This document shows, in pieces, positions 23,336 through 35,284 of a DNA stretch of 64,000 bases (position 1 is the stretch's first letter; every line of letters begins with the position of its first letter). The stretch is from Antedon mediterranea. Taxonomy: Eukaryota > Echinodermata > Crinoidea > Comatulida > Antedonidae. The notes under the pieces are model-generated. The model was not told the origin of the DNA. It saw only the letters and a program-made list of their open reading frames with translations, and ran no database searches. Made by a program: the position numbers and the translations under genes. The stretch is taken from contig NC_092672.1 of the NCBI RefSeq assembly GCF_964355755.1, positions 24,922,501-24,986,500 of the forward strand. The letters are read 5' to 3'.

Positions 23336-23622
23336 GTATTAACTAATATAATAATACTATTACTTCTACTCGCGAAAACGTACGTACGAGTACGCCAACA
23401 AAATCACCTATTATGGACAACACAATGGATGACGCACTTCTCCAATAAACTCGCCTATATTGTGGACAAAAAGTCGCCTATTTTGGACAGCCAATTATAT
23501 TATTATGAAAGTTACCTATTATGGACAAACAACAGCGCCCTCTAGTCCCTATTATGGGCAGAAAGTCCCCTATTATAGACAGAAAAGTAACCTATTATGG
23601 ACAGATTTCACCAACCCTATTG
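23336..23622. repeat. Right outer TIR of the large transposon
   Basis: Inverse of 5829-6125. It shares CTCGCGAAAACGTACGTACG-like sequence, ACACAATGGATGACGCACTT, repeated CCTATTATGGACA words and the terminal TGGACAGATTTCACCAACCC. It abuts AATTAATC at 23623-23630. Confidence 0.75.
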
Positions 23623-23630
23623 AATTAATC

Positions 23631-25224
23631 CGGGCATGGTCTCACGTACCACGACAGTATGAAACGCCATGTGTCCCAAATATGTATTATAAAATACACA
23701 GACTATGAATCACCATTTCTAATAAATACCAACCACATTATAAATCCACTTGTATTTTAACTATTTACACCGAATGTTTGCACTTTGTTTATAACTATTG
23801 CAGATCATGTACGGTGACATACATAACGAATAAAAATAGGCTTATAAATAAACGTGCCTTCAATAACGGAGAAGTCTGTATAGGTATTAACTCCAATAAC
23901 GCTTTATATATTTCCGATAAATTTAAGCCGACTGTGTCATTAGCACATGTTATCAAAAGCATCTTATAATTTTTTTTTTTTTATTTTTTTTTTTTTGGGT
24001 AGGGTATATGACACCTAGGCCTAACTATATTTATATGGTCATACAACGCCTACTATTTATGCTCAATATAGAGATTTAAATACAACGCCTACTATACTAT
24101 GTTTCCATTACTACTAACTAACACTTTGTATACACAGTCATACAGATAGGCACTAAGTCGCAGTTTCAACGCGTCCTCCACTAATAACATGATCATACTT
24201 ACTCAAAGAGATTTGGATACTGCGCCGAATAGGCAATTATTAGTATCAATCCTCTTAAACTGTATACCGTATTATTGTTATAGTAAAACATTCACATAAA
24301 TAAAGTAACTCCGAATACTATGTAAAATCTAAGAGGAAATAAGACTCACCAGAGGTATTGAGAGCATGCACCGACTCTAGGAACAACGTACCAATCAATT
24401 CACCCATCCATATTATCATGTTGTCATTCTCTCGATTTAATATTCACTAATCCAAAATTGAACCAATATTATAAGTCACTGATTCCAGTGTGTGTACAAT
24501 AACAATAGCAGCATACTAAACACAAATAGAACACCTTTGTGTATGTATAACGTTTGATTTAGCACGCCGAGTTTCAGTTCTGAGAAAAGCCGAATAGGAT
24601 ATTTAAAGTATTTCCATAAATCATGGATTAATGAATGATAAATCCGGTTTCTGCTGTAGGTTTAGGCCTAAATTGATAAAAGGAGAAAAAAATCTTACCA
24701 GATATGCAGGAATAAATACCATTTTACAATTGTATCATGGCCAATTCGACAAAGCAGGATATAAAGGTGTACAAAATCAGCGTGGGGAATTCAGTATCTG
24801 AACACCGATTGAAACGGGGGCGGTTAAAAGTGCTTGAAACATACCAGGCATTGCATAAAAGCATTAAAAAAACACGTTATAACAAGTTATACATTCGCAA
24901 CTTCGTGTGTTTTGCGCTACCTTTTAAAATTAAGACATAGTCCCAGTTTACATTTCATTTTGTTTTTTATGTTCTTTTCATTTTCATCTATTATTTCCTT
25001 TTAACATATTTGTATAAATAAACTCCGAATACTTGGTTATGATCAAATAAAGTTCAAACATTAAATTATGAGTTCTTCCCTCTTATTATATGGAATTGGT
25101 TGTTTTATACTATTATGTTATTTATACATAATCCGTACATTGCTTTTTTGTATTTTAACCTATGTAGGCCTATATATTTTTTATGACGAATAAACTTGAA
25201 TTGGAGATATTTCTCTACCTGTCT
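23631..25224. other. Intergenic, no supported gene
   Basis: AT-rich flank right of the large transposon. The longest notable frame is 24737-24940 (67 codons, starting MANSTKQDIKVYKISVGNS), which is Lys-rich. I do not recognise it, and no splice or homology signal supports it. Confidence 0.35.
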
Positions 25225-25720
25225 AAATCAGACACATTCTTCTACACAGCAGCACAACAATGGAACATATTACCACACATTTTAAAAACCATTTTTAGCA
25301 AGACAGATTTTAAATTTAAAGTAAAGGAATATTTAGCAACGTCTCATGAATGAATAAATGACAGATGTATTTTAACTTACTGTAAGTCGACTTTAAAGAA
25401 TGACTTGTAATATTATTTGAATAATCAATTTTATACAGTATGCTTTTATATGCTATGTTTTATTGTTTTACTGGTTTAATATTTTATTATTTGTATGTAT
25501 AATGTACCCCAATGGAAATAAGCTGGAATGATATTTACCGGCTTTTTGGGTTATCCATGGAACTACCGTATGTTTTAATTGTTCTTGTTTACCAATTGTA
25601 ATGTATATTTGTGTACTTCCGAATCAATTCAAACGAAATGTTTAAGTGCTTAGAAGCATTGTGCAATAAGCGCTTTGTACGAACGAATATTATTATTATT
25701 AAGAGAGAAAAAATATATAT
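25225..25720 (+). pseudogene. CR1/L2-like LINE 3' end
   Basis: A 42-codon frame ending at TGA 25353 reads KSDTFFYTAAQQWNILPHIL, then KTDFKFKVKEYL. This matches the last segment of many CR1/L2/Jockey-group ORF2 proteins (F-x-x-x-A-x-x-x-W-N-x-L-P, then F-K-x-x-L/V-K-x-x-L). It is followed by a 3' UTR containing GGAAATAAGCTGGAATGATA. A second retroelement-like tail ends in ATTATTATTATTA (25688-25702). Only the tail of the element is present. Confidence 0.55.
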
Positions 25721-27211
25721 AGAAAAGCAAAGCACTGAATTGCCATCATATTCTTCTATGCTTTCTTCTATGTAACCGGTTCTTGCTGGTTACACACCAA
25801 ATTCGGGATGGATTCGAGGTGACGTTCAGATAGTTTTATTCTCTCTGCGGATCAGTCAATAAGAGATGAGGTTTCTTATTGATGTCCACATCGAAATTCT
25901 GACCAAATCCATTTTCCGCGAAAGGAACCGACAACTTCGCGCATAAAAGACACTGCGATAAATATTTACTATATGAACAGCGATATAAATGTATTAAATA
26001 ATAATGATATTATTTACCATTTTTATATGATTTCATAATTAATAGAATGCAACGAAATATTAACTTAATTAACCAAATAAATGTAGATGTACAAAAATGG
26101 TAGGGTCCAACTAACTTAACTAATTAAAACTAGTATTTTAAGGAAAGATAAACAATTAACTTTACTAAATTAACCGGACTAAGAAAATATAAACAGCATG
26201 AATATTTTGGAGGTGTGAAAATAATCTTATTTCAGGAAGTTCTTAATGAGATAATAGTTAATTCACATGTGTATTAAGATATTAATGCAGAACAAAGGAA
26301 ATAACAAGATAAAATACAAATAAGTAACAGGCCAGATAATTACCATAAGTAGAATATTTTAGCACTTTGTCGTAATTCAATGTTGTAATTCAATAAATGT
26401 GTACAATGTTAAACAACACACTGTTACATTAACAATTTATATTACATGAACTGATACGTACCACCAGGTGCACAATAGAAATTTATTTTTATACAGAATG
26501 TGTATATAGATTAAAAAAAGTACAATGACTTCCGTGTTTAACAATAATGAAATTATGGTGAAACTATAATTAATAAATACTTGAACCACGAAGGACAGAA
26601 TAGAAGTGATACAAACCACAATGACAAAACTTTAAACAAAATATTATTAATGAGTTTGTTGTTGTTGCTTTTATATAGTTTTGTAACTGCAACGTTAATT
26701 AATTCAAAACACTTTTATAAATAAATCTGAGTAAATTCATATAATAAATTAATAATTCAATTAATTAATACCAAAAATGAAACATAGATAAATCTAATTC
26801 GATTCATGTCCTTGAACAAATAATCTGTTGGATAAGATAAGATAAATTTTACAAGGCAATGTAAAAACAAAAAGAAAAGTATAAAAAAATAACATAAAAG
26901 TAAAATGAAATACTGTAGTAAAAACAAGGTAATCTTACAGATCGAACAATACTTAACCTATATGATGGAGTTAATGTTATTATTTATTTATTATCAGTAT
27001 TATTAATATTTTCAAGTTTAAAGCGAATATATTATCATTATTATTACTAAAAAATATATATTATATAATTGCCAATTGATTTTATTATACTGTTATTATT
27101 AAAATAAAGGCAACTGTTATATGATTATTTGTTCTTATTATATTTAATTTTAATAGCTATTTGTAATTTAATTAAACGTGATACTATTTTTATTATACTA
27201 TTTAGTCTTAT
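25721..27211. other. Intergenic AT-rich DNA, one LTR-like junction
   Basis: No gene recognised. At 25774-25797 TGTAACCGGTTCTTGCTGGT, continuing TACA, is an inverted-ended block followed by CACCAAATTCGGG, which resembles an LTR edge but has no partner nearby. Confidence 0.3.
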
Positions 27212-30025
27212 TTTTACATAGTTGGTATAAACTACACCTTTACATAGTTGGTATAAACTACACCTTTACATAGTTGGTATAAACTACACCTTTACATAGT
27301 TGACATAAACTACACCTTTACATAGTTGGCATAAACTACACCTTTACATAGTTGGTATAAACTACACCTTTACATAGTTGGTATAACTACACCTTTACAT
27401 AGTTGGCATAAACTACACCTTTACATAGTTGGCATAAACTACACCTTTACATAGTTGGTATAAACTACACCTTTACATAGTTGGCATAAACTACACCTTT
27501 ACATAGTTGGCATAAACTACACCTTTACATAGTTGGCATAAACTACACCTTTACATAGTTGGCATAAACTACACCTTTACATAGTTGGCATAAACTACAC
27601 CTTTACATAGTTGGTATAAACTACACCTTTACATAGTTGGTATAAACTACACCTTTACATAGTTGGTATAAACTACACCTTTAACATAGTTGGCATAAAC
27701 TACACCTTTACATAGTTGGTATAAACTACACCTTTACATAGTTGGTATAAACTACACCTTTACATAGTTGGCATAAACTACACCTTTACATAGTTGGTAT
27801 AAACTACACCTTTGCATAGTTGGCATAAACTACACCTTTACATAGTTGGCATAAACTACACCTTTACATAGTTGGCATAAACTACACCTTTACATAGTTG
27901 ACATAAACTACACCTTTACATAGTTGACATAAACTACACCTTTACATAGTTGACATAAACTACACCTTTACATAGTTGACATAAACTACACCTTTACATA
28001 GTTGACATAAACTACACCTTTACATAGTTGACATAAACTACACTTTTACATAGTTGGCATAAACTACACCTTTACATAGTTGGCATAAACTACACCTTTA
28101 CATAGTTGGTATAAACTACACCTTTAACATAGTTGGCATAAACTACACCTTTAACATAGTTGGCATAAACTACACCTTTACATAGTTGGCATAAACTACA
28201 CCTTTACATAGTTGGCATAAACTACACCTTTACATAGTTGGCATAAACTACACCTTTACATAGTTGGCATAAACTACACCTTTACATAGTTGGCATAAAC
28301 TACACCTTTACATAGTTGGCATAAACTACACCTTTACATAGTTGACATAAACTACACCTTTACATAGTTGGCATAAACTACACCTTTACATAGTTGGTAT
28401 AAACTACACCTTTACATAGTTGGTATAAACTACACCTTTACATAGTTGGTATAAACTACACCTTTAACATAGTTGGCATAAACTACACCTTTGCATAGTT
28501 GGTATAAACTACACCTTTACATAGTTGGTATAAACTACACCTTTACATAGTTGGCATAAACTACACCTTTACATAGTTGGCATAAACTACACCTTTACAT
28601 AGTTGACATAAACTACACCTTTACATAGTTGACATAAACTACACCTTTACATAGTTGACATAAACTACACCTTTACATAGTTGACATAAACTACACCTTT
28701 ACATAGTTGACATAAACTACACCTTTACATAGTTGACATAAACTACACTTTTACATAGTTGGCATAAACTACACCTTTACATAGTTGGCATAAACTACAC
28801 CTTTACATAGTTGGTATAAACTACACCTTTAACATAGTTGGCATAAACTACACCTTTAACATAGTTGGCATAAACTACACCTTTACATAGTTGGCATAAA
28901 CTACACCTTTACATAGTTGGCATAAACTACACCTTTACATAGTTGGCATAAACTACACCTTTACATAGTTGGCATAAACTACACCTTTACATAGTTGGCA
29001 TAAACTACACCTTTACATAGTTGGCATAAACTACACCTTTACATAGTTGACATAAACTACACCTTTACATAGTTGGCATAAACTACACCTTTACATAGTT
29101 GGTATAAACTACACCTTTACATAGTTGGTATAAACTACACCTTTACATAGTTGGTATAAACTACACCTTTAACATAGTTGGCATAAACTACACCTTTGCA
29201 TAGTTGGTATAAACTACACCTTTACATAGTTGGTATAAACTACACCTTTACATAGTTGGTATAAACTACACCTTTAACATAGTTGGCATAAACTACACCT
29301 TTACATAGTTGGCATAAACTACACCTTTACATAGTTGGTATAAACTACACCTTTACATAGTTGGCATAAACTACACCTTTACATAGTTGGCATAAACTAC
29401 ACCTTTACATAGTTGGCATAAACTACACCTTTACATAGTTGACATAAACTACACCTTTACATAGTTGACATAAACTACACCTTTACATAGTTGGTATAAA
29501 CTACACCTTTACATAGTTGGTATAAACTACACCTTTACATAGTTGGTATAAACTACACCTTTACATAGTTGACATAACCTGCACCTTTACATAGTTGACA
29601 TAAACTACACCTTTAACATAGTTGGCATAAACTACACCTTTAACATAGTTGGCATAAACTACACCTTTAACATAGTTGGCATAAACTACACCTTTAACAT
29701 AGTTGGTATAAACTACACCTTTAACATAGTTGGTATAAACTACACCTTTAACATAGTTGGTATAAACTACACCTTTACATAGTTGGTATAAACTACACCT
29801 TTACATAGTTGACATAAACTACACCTTTACATAGTTGGCATAAACTACACCTTTAACATAGTTGGTATAAACTACACCTTTAACATAGTTGGTATAAACT
29901 ACACCTTTAACATAGTTGGTATAAACTACACCTTTACATAGTTGGTATAAACTACACCTTTACATAGTTGACATAAACTACACCTTTACATAGTTGACAT
30001 AAACTACACCTTTACATAGTTGGCC
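27212..30025. repeat. Satellite array of a 26-bp unit with higher-order structure
   Basis: About 105-110 tandem units with consensus TTTACATAGTTGGYATAAAC followed by TACACC. Variants are GGT, GGC and GAC at the central position, and 27-bp units with TTTAACATAG. Runs of variant units repeat as a block: the rare CACTTTTACA variant appears at 28041 and again at 28746, with the same order of neighbouring GAC, GGC and GGT types around both. This implies a ~705-bp higher-order period covering about 27.8-29.2 kb. Confidence 0.97.
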
Positions 30026-31565
30026 ATAAAAAAAACATAAAAAGAATACAAACAATACAACAAACGGATACAAAATAAATGGCGTGAATACAGGAACAAC
30101 TAATTTTAAACCAACCGACTCGATCTCTGTTGTAGTCACACATCACTGAAATAAAAAAAACATTAAATATTAGGGTAATAAGTGAAAATAATCATAATAA
30201 CTTAAACTATAGTATATATAATAATGACTGAAAAATATCGATAACTGAAAGGGTAACATACACTACTCCACACTAACATTTGCAAGCTAGCTCTGAGATT
30301 ATAATTTTGTTTTTCCATGATCTTTATCCACATAGATTGTTATTGCTGAGGAAAAGTGTATAGTGTTTATGTGTACTGTTGCATACAAAGTCACGTTAAA
30401 TTAATAATGTTTCTTTCCGAAGTCCAGGCAATCTAACAACAGGATGCAGGATCTATTATGCTATAATAATAAATTAATAATGTTTCCCTCCGAAGTGCTA
30501 TACTAGATCACGTTATACCCAGATATTTATAATTTATACTACACTCTAGATAGAAAAAGAGATCATTCAAACACACTAATATCGATCAGCAAGAAGTTAA
30601 TTTTGAAAAAAATGAGTTGCAACCATAATTTCCACATTTGGCTAGCCTGAGATCATGTTTACTATTATAAATGCCAATACCTTTAGTCTTATAATAGTGC
30701 CCTCTATAATGGTTTGACATTTTTTCAAAATATTATAGTGCCCTCTATAGTTTAGACATAATTTTATAAAACCTCCAGGAATATTTAATTTTTCCAAATT
30801 GATAATTTTAGGTTCACATGAATTGACTGCTTTATAATTATCAGCGAAAGACGCTGCATGGATCCATATCAGTTTGTATATTGCGTTAATGAGGACGATT
30901 TTTTATTTGTTATTTTTTAAATCCATTTGGCTCATCTGACAAAGGTAAGTCCTATGCATATCTTCATTTTTGAAATTTCCTCTCGGCATTTAATACCATC
31001 GACTCTCTTATGTATTAATAGATAAGCTTTGTTTTGCCCATGCCTCACCTCCATCTATCCAATCTGGAGCAGTTGTATCGTTGATGGTGATTTTACTGAA
31101 ATGAGTATTTTAAGAATGTTGTTTATAACAGAGGCAAAATGTTTTTGAACAAAAATGAGACCGTCGATATCTAGCTTTGAATGAAGCAATTGTTGTGGAA
31201 TATTTAATTTCAGTTGGTAGGTTATTCCATATTTAAGAATTTTGTTTTAACAGAGGCAAAAACATTCCACAATATCAGTGTTCAGTGGCATGGTACAAGT
31301 TTACACCATGAGGCAAATGTATTTCTAATGTTATATTAAAATAATACACTTGACGTTAATGCTATTAGGCCTGTCAATTTGGCTGATATGCAAGAGCTTA
31401 TGGTCAGTGTGATAAAACTGGGTAGATTCAGAAATACAAGATATTCGATATAATACTCGTAACGAAGAGTTCAAGTATGTTTACATGACCATTGCGTGAT
31501 GGTATATCATTAACATCTTTAGGCTTATACAGGATTACACTATCAGGTAAAAGAAAAAATACTTA
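30026..31565. other. Intergenic, no gene recognised
   Basis: AT-rich. Short direct repeats occur: TAATAATGTTTC with CCGAAGT (30403 and 30474), and ATAGTGCCCTCTATA (30692 and 30735). An ACAGAGGCAAAA-containing segment recurs at about 31128 and 31249. Confidence 0.4.
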
Positions 31566-31880
31566 CTAGCCTATACATAGATTCTTTATTCGTTCGTCAT
31601 TCCGAAGTTTAAAATAAACCATACTAGCATATACTGATCTTGCATTCTGTTCGCTTTTGATTCTCGCACTGAGTGGTGATATAGCATTATAACCCCGGCC
31701 CACTAAGGATCCATTTGGAAAATCACAAGAAGGGCAGGGCGTAGGATTGTAATTGATGTATATACTTGAATGTAAACAGGATGCAGGAACTGTGTATAAC
31801 AAACGACTTACTGTATTAAAGATGTAGATAACCTGTACGGATTATGGATGGAATAACGCTATCTTCTTTGTGAAGCAGGT
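31566..31880 (-). other. Unassigned coding-like sequence with a CxxC motif
   Basis: A minus-strand open frame (to a TAG at 31566) contains NYNPTPCPSCDFPNGSLVGR, then an Arg/Asn/Ser-rich stretch to NDERIKNLCIG. A ACACAG acceptor-like site precedes it at about 31791. Upstream, 31796-31885 is the inverse of 36330-36417, which lies at the end of another unassigned frame (36135-36350). So the two may be displaced parts of one gene family. I recognise no family; the CPSC motif alone is weak evidence for zinc binding. Confidence 0.35.
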
Positions 31881-31983
31881 GACACATTTTGTAGATTGCG
31901 TTTTACCAAGAGAACGCATGCATCCTGTTTACATTCAAGTATATACATCAATTACAATCCTACGCCCTGCCCTTCTTGTGATT
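31719..31983. repeat. 65-bp inverted repeat around a possible exon
   Basis: 31719-31785 and 31917-31983 are near-perfect inverse copies (both include GGGCAGGGCGTAGGATTGTA in one orientation or the other), separated by ~130 bp. The repeated part overlaps the PCPSCD-coding sequence, so a coding segment has been duplicated in inverse orientation. Confidence 0.85.
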
Positions 31984-32254
31984 CTTGTAATTTTTCCAAA
32001 TATAGGCCTAGTAGTTTCTCGACAAAAAAAATAACACTAACTTATTGTCAAGAGATCGGTAATTTGTAATTATATACTCACAAGAACTGTACAGTTGTTT
32101 TGATTTAACCGTGATCTCCATTGTATTTTAAATTACAATTGAGTTTTATCCCTTTGTTTTTGTTTCAAGCTGTACCGTTTATCGATTTATTTATTTGTCT
32201 GTATTGTACAGGCCACATACAGCGAACATGGGAAATCAAAGTATAAAATCTAGT

Positions 32255-33054
32255 ATAATACAATTTTTAATAACCAGATTTTAAATTATATTTTGTAATG
32301 ACCAATTAATGATATATTTAATATGTATATTGGACAAAATAAAAAAAGAAATATATTTGACATACTATATTATTATTTGATATAATTTAACGTACGCACA
32401 TAAAGAGACGCAGACAACTAAACTTTACTTTGATTAGAAGTAATAATTGTTTATTTGATTTGATATAATAATTCTAATATTTGCTACGTCTACTCTAAGA
32501 CCCGTAAGGTCCGTATTAATGACTGGACTATCTCTGGATTTAGTCTGGACAATCTTTAGTCCTGGACAAACCAGTATTAAAATCGGCAAAAGATAGTCAT
32601 GAATACGGGCCAATGTGATTGTGGCCTACACTATGCAGTCATTCACAGTACGCATTAACCTCAACAACAGTCACTGATCGTTTTATATGTTAGTACATAT
32701 AGATATAGATATCACATACCAGTTCATAAATCACATTTAGTCCAAAAATATCATAACCAGCAACTACAATTGAAAAACATTCATGTAAACAAGAAAAGCA
32801 ACTTACAAATATATTAATAAACAACTTCACTTAACAGGTCTGCCTCATTATTTAAGCCCTTAATTTCAAAACTGAACTTGTCATGGCACACAACAAAGCG
32901 GCAAGTACGCCACCAATATTTTGGAACGTAAGTGATAACAGTTATCAGACATTCAAACACTCTCCGTTTATTTAAGTGTTGATATACTATTTGTTAGCAA
33001 AGTGTATTTAGAAGTGATAGTGAGTTTACAGTAGGCCTGTAAAGATGGCCTATA
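32255..33054 (+). repeat. Segmental repeat copy 1, containing a conserved short first exon
   Basis: About 800 bp highly similar to 37095-37858. Near its end, 32883-32927 reads ATG then AHNKAASTPPIFWN and stops at a consensus GTAAGT donor in phase 0. The ATG, 15 codons and donor are identical in the second copy (37685-37729). It therefore looks like the 5' exon of a duplicated gene, with upstream sequence as promoter. No downstream exon was identified here, because a LINE follows immediately at about 33055. Confidence 0.7.
32508..32612. mobile_element. Small MITE-like inverted repeat inside the segmental repeat
   Basis: GGTCCGTATTAATGACTGGA at 32509 mirrors GATAGTCATGAATACGGGCC ending near 32611, bounding ~105 bp. 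The same structure is in the second copy (37349-37460), so it was present before the duplication. Confidence 0.5.
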
Positions 33055-34135
33055 CAGACCCAAAAATTGTTAATGATTATCAAAATGCACTTAAACATTT
33101 GACTTCCTGCATATCCAAAATTAACGAATTGATGATTAGTAGGCTAATATGTTACAGTTAAATCAGGAGAAAACTGAGTTTTTTTGTTTTGCATGTAATC
33201 GTGTCGCGCTACCAGATCTTGAATTAAAATTAGATAACAATATATTATTCGTCCTTCAAAATGTATTAAAAACTCTAGGTGTGATGTTTGATAGCTCTTT
33301 GAATATGTCCTCTCAAGTAAATGCTTTATGCAAGTCATTGAATTACCTACTCCGTAATTTGTCGTAAATATATTACTAAAGCTTGGTTTTCACTAGCGAC
33401 GCAATCTACGCAACTTAAGAAAATGCCCTTCCAATCACTGTGTTTGCCCCCGCCTGCGTGAAATCAAACATACAATGTTTGCAGCACTATTGCGTCGTCG
33501 GTTCCCACTTATGATTACGCAATACAGCACATTGCGTCGATACGTCTATGCGTTGCGTTCTAGTGGGAACCACGCTTAAGGATGCATGACAAAATCCTGT
33601 CCCGCCTTGACTTTGCTAACTCGCTCTTGCTTGGTGCTCACGCCCGTGCCCGCGAAGTTGATCTTAAACGATTACAGCGATTGCAGAAACAAGGCTGTGT
33701 TTGCGTGTGGACGGTATCAGCCTTCGGATGGTTTATATTGAAATATCTCGATTGGCTTCATATAAAAAAAAAGAATTGTGTACAAACTTATTGTTTTTGT
33801 TCATAAATGTATTTACTCTGTTTCCTTTTTACCTTTTTTTATTTAACCGTGATCCGCTTTCATTTAATTTTGACTTCTCTCCTCTAATTGATCCCACCCG
33901 ACTTTTCGTTGCACGATCTAATGGGAAAGCTGGGGACAATACTTTTTCTGTCACCTCTCCGCGGATCTGGAACGTAACGCGCTTCCTGTCGATTTAAGAG
34001 GAGCGAATTCGGCAACTCTATTTAAACATCAAAAACTTTTCTTTAATTAATAATAGGCGTACTAGTGTTGTTAGGTGTTCTGTTCATTGTAGAGGGCGCC
34101 TATACGAACTTATAGAATAGAATATAAATAAATAT
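33055..34135 (+). pseudogene. CR1/L2-like LINE, RT C-terminal half, split by a MITE
   Basis: Translation in pieces gives HLTSCISKINELMI (33095), LQLNQEKTEFFCF (33152), TLGVMFDSSLNMSSQVNALC (33272), then LSRLDFANSLLLGAHAR (33597), EVDLKRLQRLQ (33657) and finally LFVARSNGKAGDNTFSV and SPRIWN (33900-33975), LFKHQKLF (34020). These are the successive C-terminal motifs of CR1/L2-group ORF2. The reading frame is interrupted by a 197-bp MITE at 33380-33576. Removing the MITE brings ITK and DA codons back together, with one further base missing. The 5' half including endonuclease is absent, and several frameshifts show it is dead. Confidence 0.75.
33380..33576. mobile_element. 197-bp MITE inserted in the LINE
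   Basis: Ends AGCTTGGTTTTCACTAG (33380) and CTAGTGGGAACCACGCT (to 33576) are imperfect inverted repeats flanked by TAA on both sides (33377-33379, 33577-33579). A 3-bp TAA duplication fits PIF/Harbinger mobilisation. The interior is unusually rich in TGCGTC/GACGCA words. Confidence 0.75.
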
Positions 34136-34846
34136 TCTTTAGAAACGTGAAACTTAAACAGATCTGATATCAATGATCAGTGGCCTCTTGTACCTGACAA
34201 TGATGGATGCAGCCTGTTTGGTTCTCATTGCTTTTTCTCAGTGGGTGAAAACGTATAAGAAGGTGCGTTCCCACTCAGTTTGGTTATCCAGAAACAATTC
34301 CCGTATCGGATGAGTGCTTTCAACGATGTAATGTAGACGCGGCAGTATGTGAGCCTATGTCGGTAGAAATCTTGTCGTATGCGACATGATTTGATTATCG
34401 TATACAGATGTGTGCCTGTTATCGTATGTTTGTGATACATCGTATTCTTATTTTGTTTTCTAAATAAAACTTTCTAGCCAAAAAAAATAAAAAAATTGTC
34501 GTATGCAGATGTGTGTCTCTTATCGTATGTTTATAATGTTTTAATATTTCTGTAATAACAAACTAAAAATCGTATTTTAATTTTTTTAATTATTTGTTAT
34601 CTTTTTTTGATTTCTTACAAAGATGGGGATGATGTTAAATTGAAATTCATGAAAGCGCCATGATTGATGCAAGCATGCAAATGTATTAGACATCGGTCAT
34701 AATAATATTATTGACAATGGTGCGTGCAATAGGCCTACTGTTCTTGATAATGAAACAAACATTAAATTAACATAGCTAAACTATTAACACATCGATGGTC
34801 TTTCTCGTTATGCCTGGGGAAGCGATATGGAAACGGTAGTAAAACA
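34136..34846. other. Unassigned region with fragmentary open frames
   Basis: On the plus strand, DINDQWPLVPDNDGCSLFG (34166) and, in another frame, GAFPLSLVIQKQFPYRMSAF (34264) look protein-like but are interrupted. GATTTGATTATCGTATACAG (34389 onward, 24 bp) recurs in inverse orientation at 35018-35041 within the next frame. I could not assign a family. Confidence 0.3.
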
Positions 34847-35284
34847 GTGTTAGAACATTCATCCCAAACAGGAATAATGTTGCTAAGATACGAAAAGGAA
34901 AAGCAGAAAACTCAAAGCATAGAATACTTTGAAGAGATTTGCAAAAGAGTTGTGTTGACCAGAGGCTATGAATTGCATAGAGCCAAGCACTCATCGTTTT
35001 ACGAATATTTATCGTATACATCTGTATACGATAATCAAATCAATGGCACGTTGTTCCCAGAGCAGATTTACGGATTTCGAAAAGTATTGAGTTTCATGCA
35101 TCAAACTATAGCACAGCCAGAAGATTTGTTGAGAAAACCGATATTGAAACTAAAAAGGACCGCTTGGCAGTGCATCAAGAGCGTAGACTTTAAGGTTGAT
35201 TTTGGCGAATTTATAGAAAACGCAAACATCGACGTCTTAACCATGTATCATAATGTACTCTGGGTGGTATTAAACGTGAAATGA
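34847..35284 (+). CDS. Unassigned ORF, 145 codons (coding-like)
   Basis: The open frame includes LLRYEKEKQKTQSIEYFEEI, KRVVLTRGYELHRAKHSSFY, FPEQIYGFRKVLSFMHQT and LKLKRTAWQCIKSVDFKVDF, a mixed amphipathic composition that reads as real protein. It does not match LINE, integrase or LTR-element motifs known to me. It is open further upstream (GKRYGNGSKTVLEH) with no clear start codon, so the true 5' end may be an exon boundary. Its stop overlaps the next frame's start (ATGA), meaning either two overlapping genes, as in compact viral genomes, or one gene with a frameshift. No splice sites were recognised. It might be a domesticated or decaying sequence from a large DNA virus or transposon, but I do not know. 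Confidence 0.4.
   Translation: MLEHSSQTGIMLLRYEKEKQKTQSIEYFEEICKRVVLTRGYELHRAKHSSFYEYLSYTSVYDNQINGTLFPEQIYGFRKVLSFMHQTIAQPEDLLRKPILKLKRTAWQCIKSVDFKVDFGEFIENANIDVLTMYHNVLWVVLNVK

Larger units (their letters stand above)
5829..23622. mobile_element. Large TIR transposon carrying a HECT ligase and an IS3-like integrase, with nested insertions
   Basis: The outer arms 5829-6125 and 23336-23622 are inverted copies, both starting GGGTTGGTGAAATCTGTCCA or a close variant. The inner arms 9766-10278 and 21212-21838 are also inverted copies, beginning CGGTGGCTGATTTCCGCC and continuing through palindrome arrays. Outer and inner arms are contiguous on the right once the TTA-flanked MITE at 21846-23332 is removed, and on the left once the TIR-bounded block 6126-9766 is removed. 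Both sides therefore reduce to a single long terminal inverted repeat of roughly 0.8 kb. Net length is about 12 kb. Inside are two convergent genes: a HECT-domain ligase (10866-13023, plus) and a DDE integrase (20454-18767, minus). An 8-bp repeat AATTAATC lies at both edges as a candidate TSD. The integrase points to the eukaryotic IS3-like group (called IS3EU in Repbase). That label, and whether relatives carry HECT genes, I could not check. Confidence 0.75.

Noticed and set aside
24737-24940. 67-codon Lys-rich ORF as a gene
   Set aside because: No homology, splice site or conservation evidence in an AT-rich region where frames of this size occur by chance.
25774-25800. LTR end of another retrotransposon
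   Set aside because: There is an inverted-ended block but no second LTR, primer site or coding remnant, so it was left unannotated as a feature.
27212-30025. CRISPR array
   Set aside because: The 26-bp units are contiguous with no unique spacers, lie in a eukaryotic genome and have no cas genes. It is a satellite.
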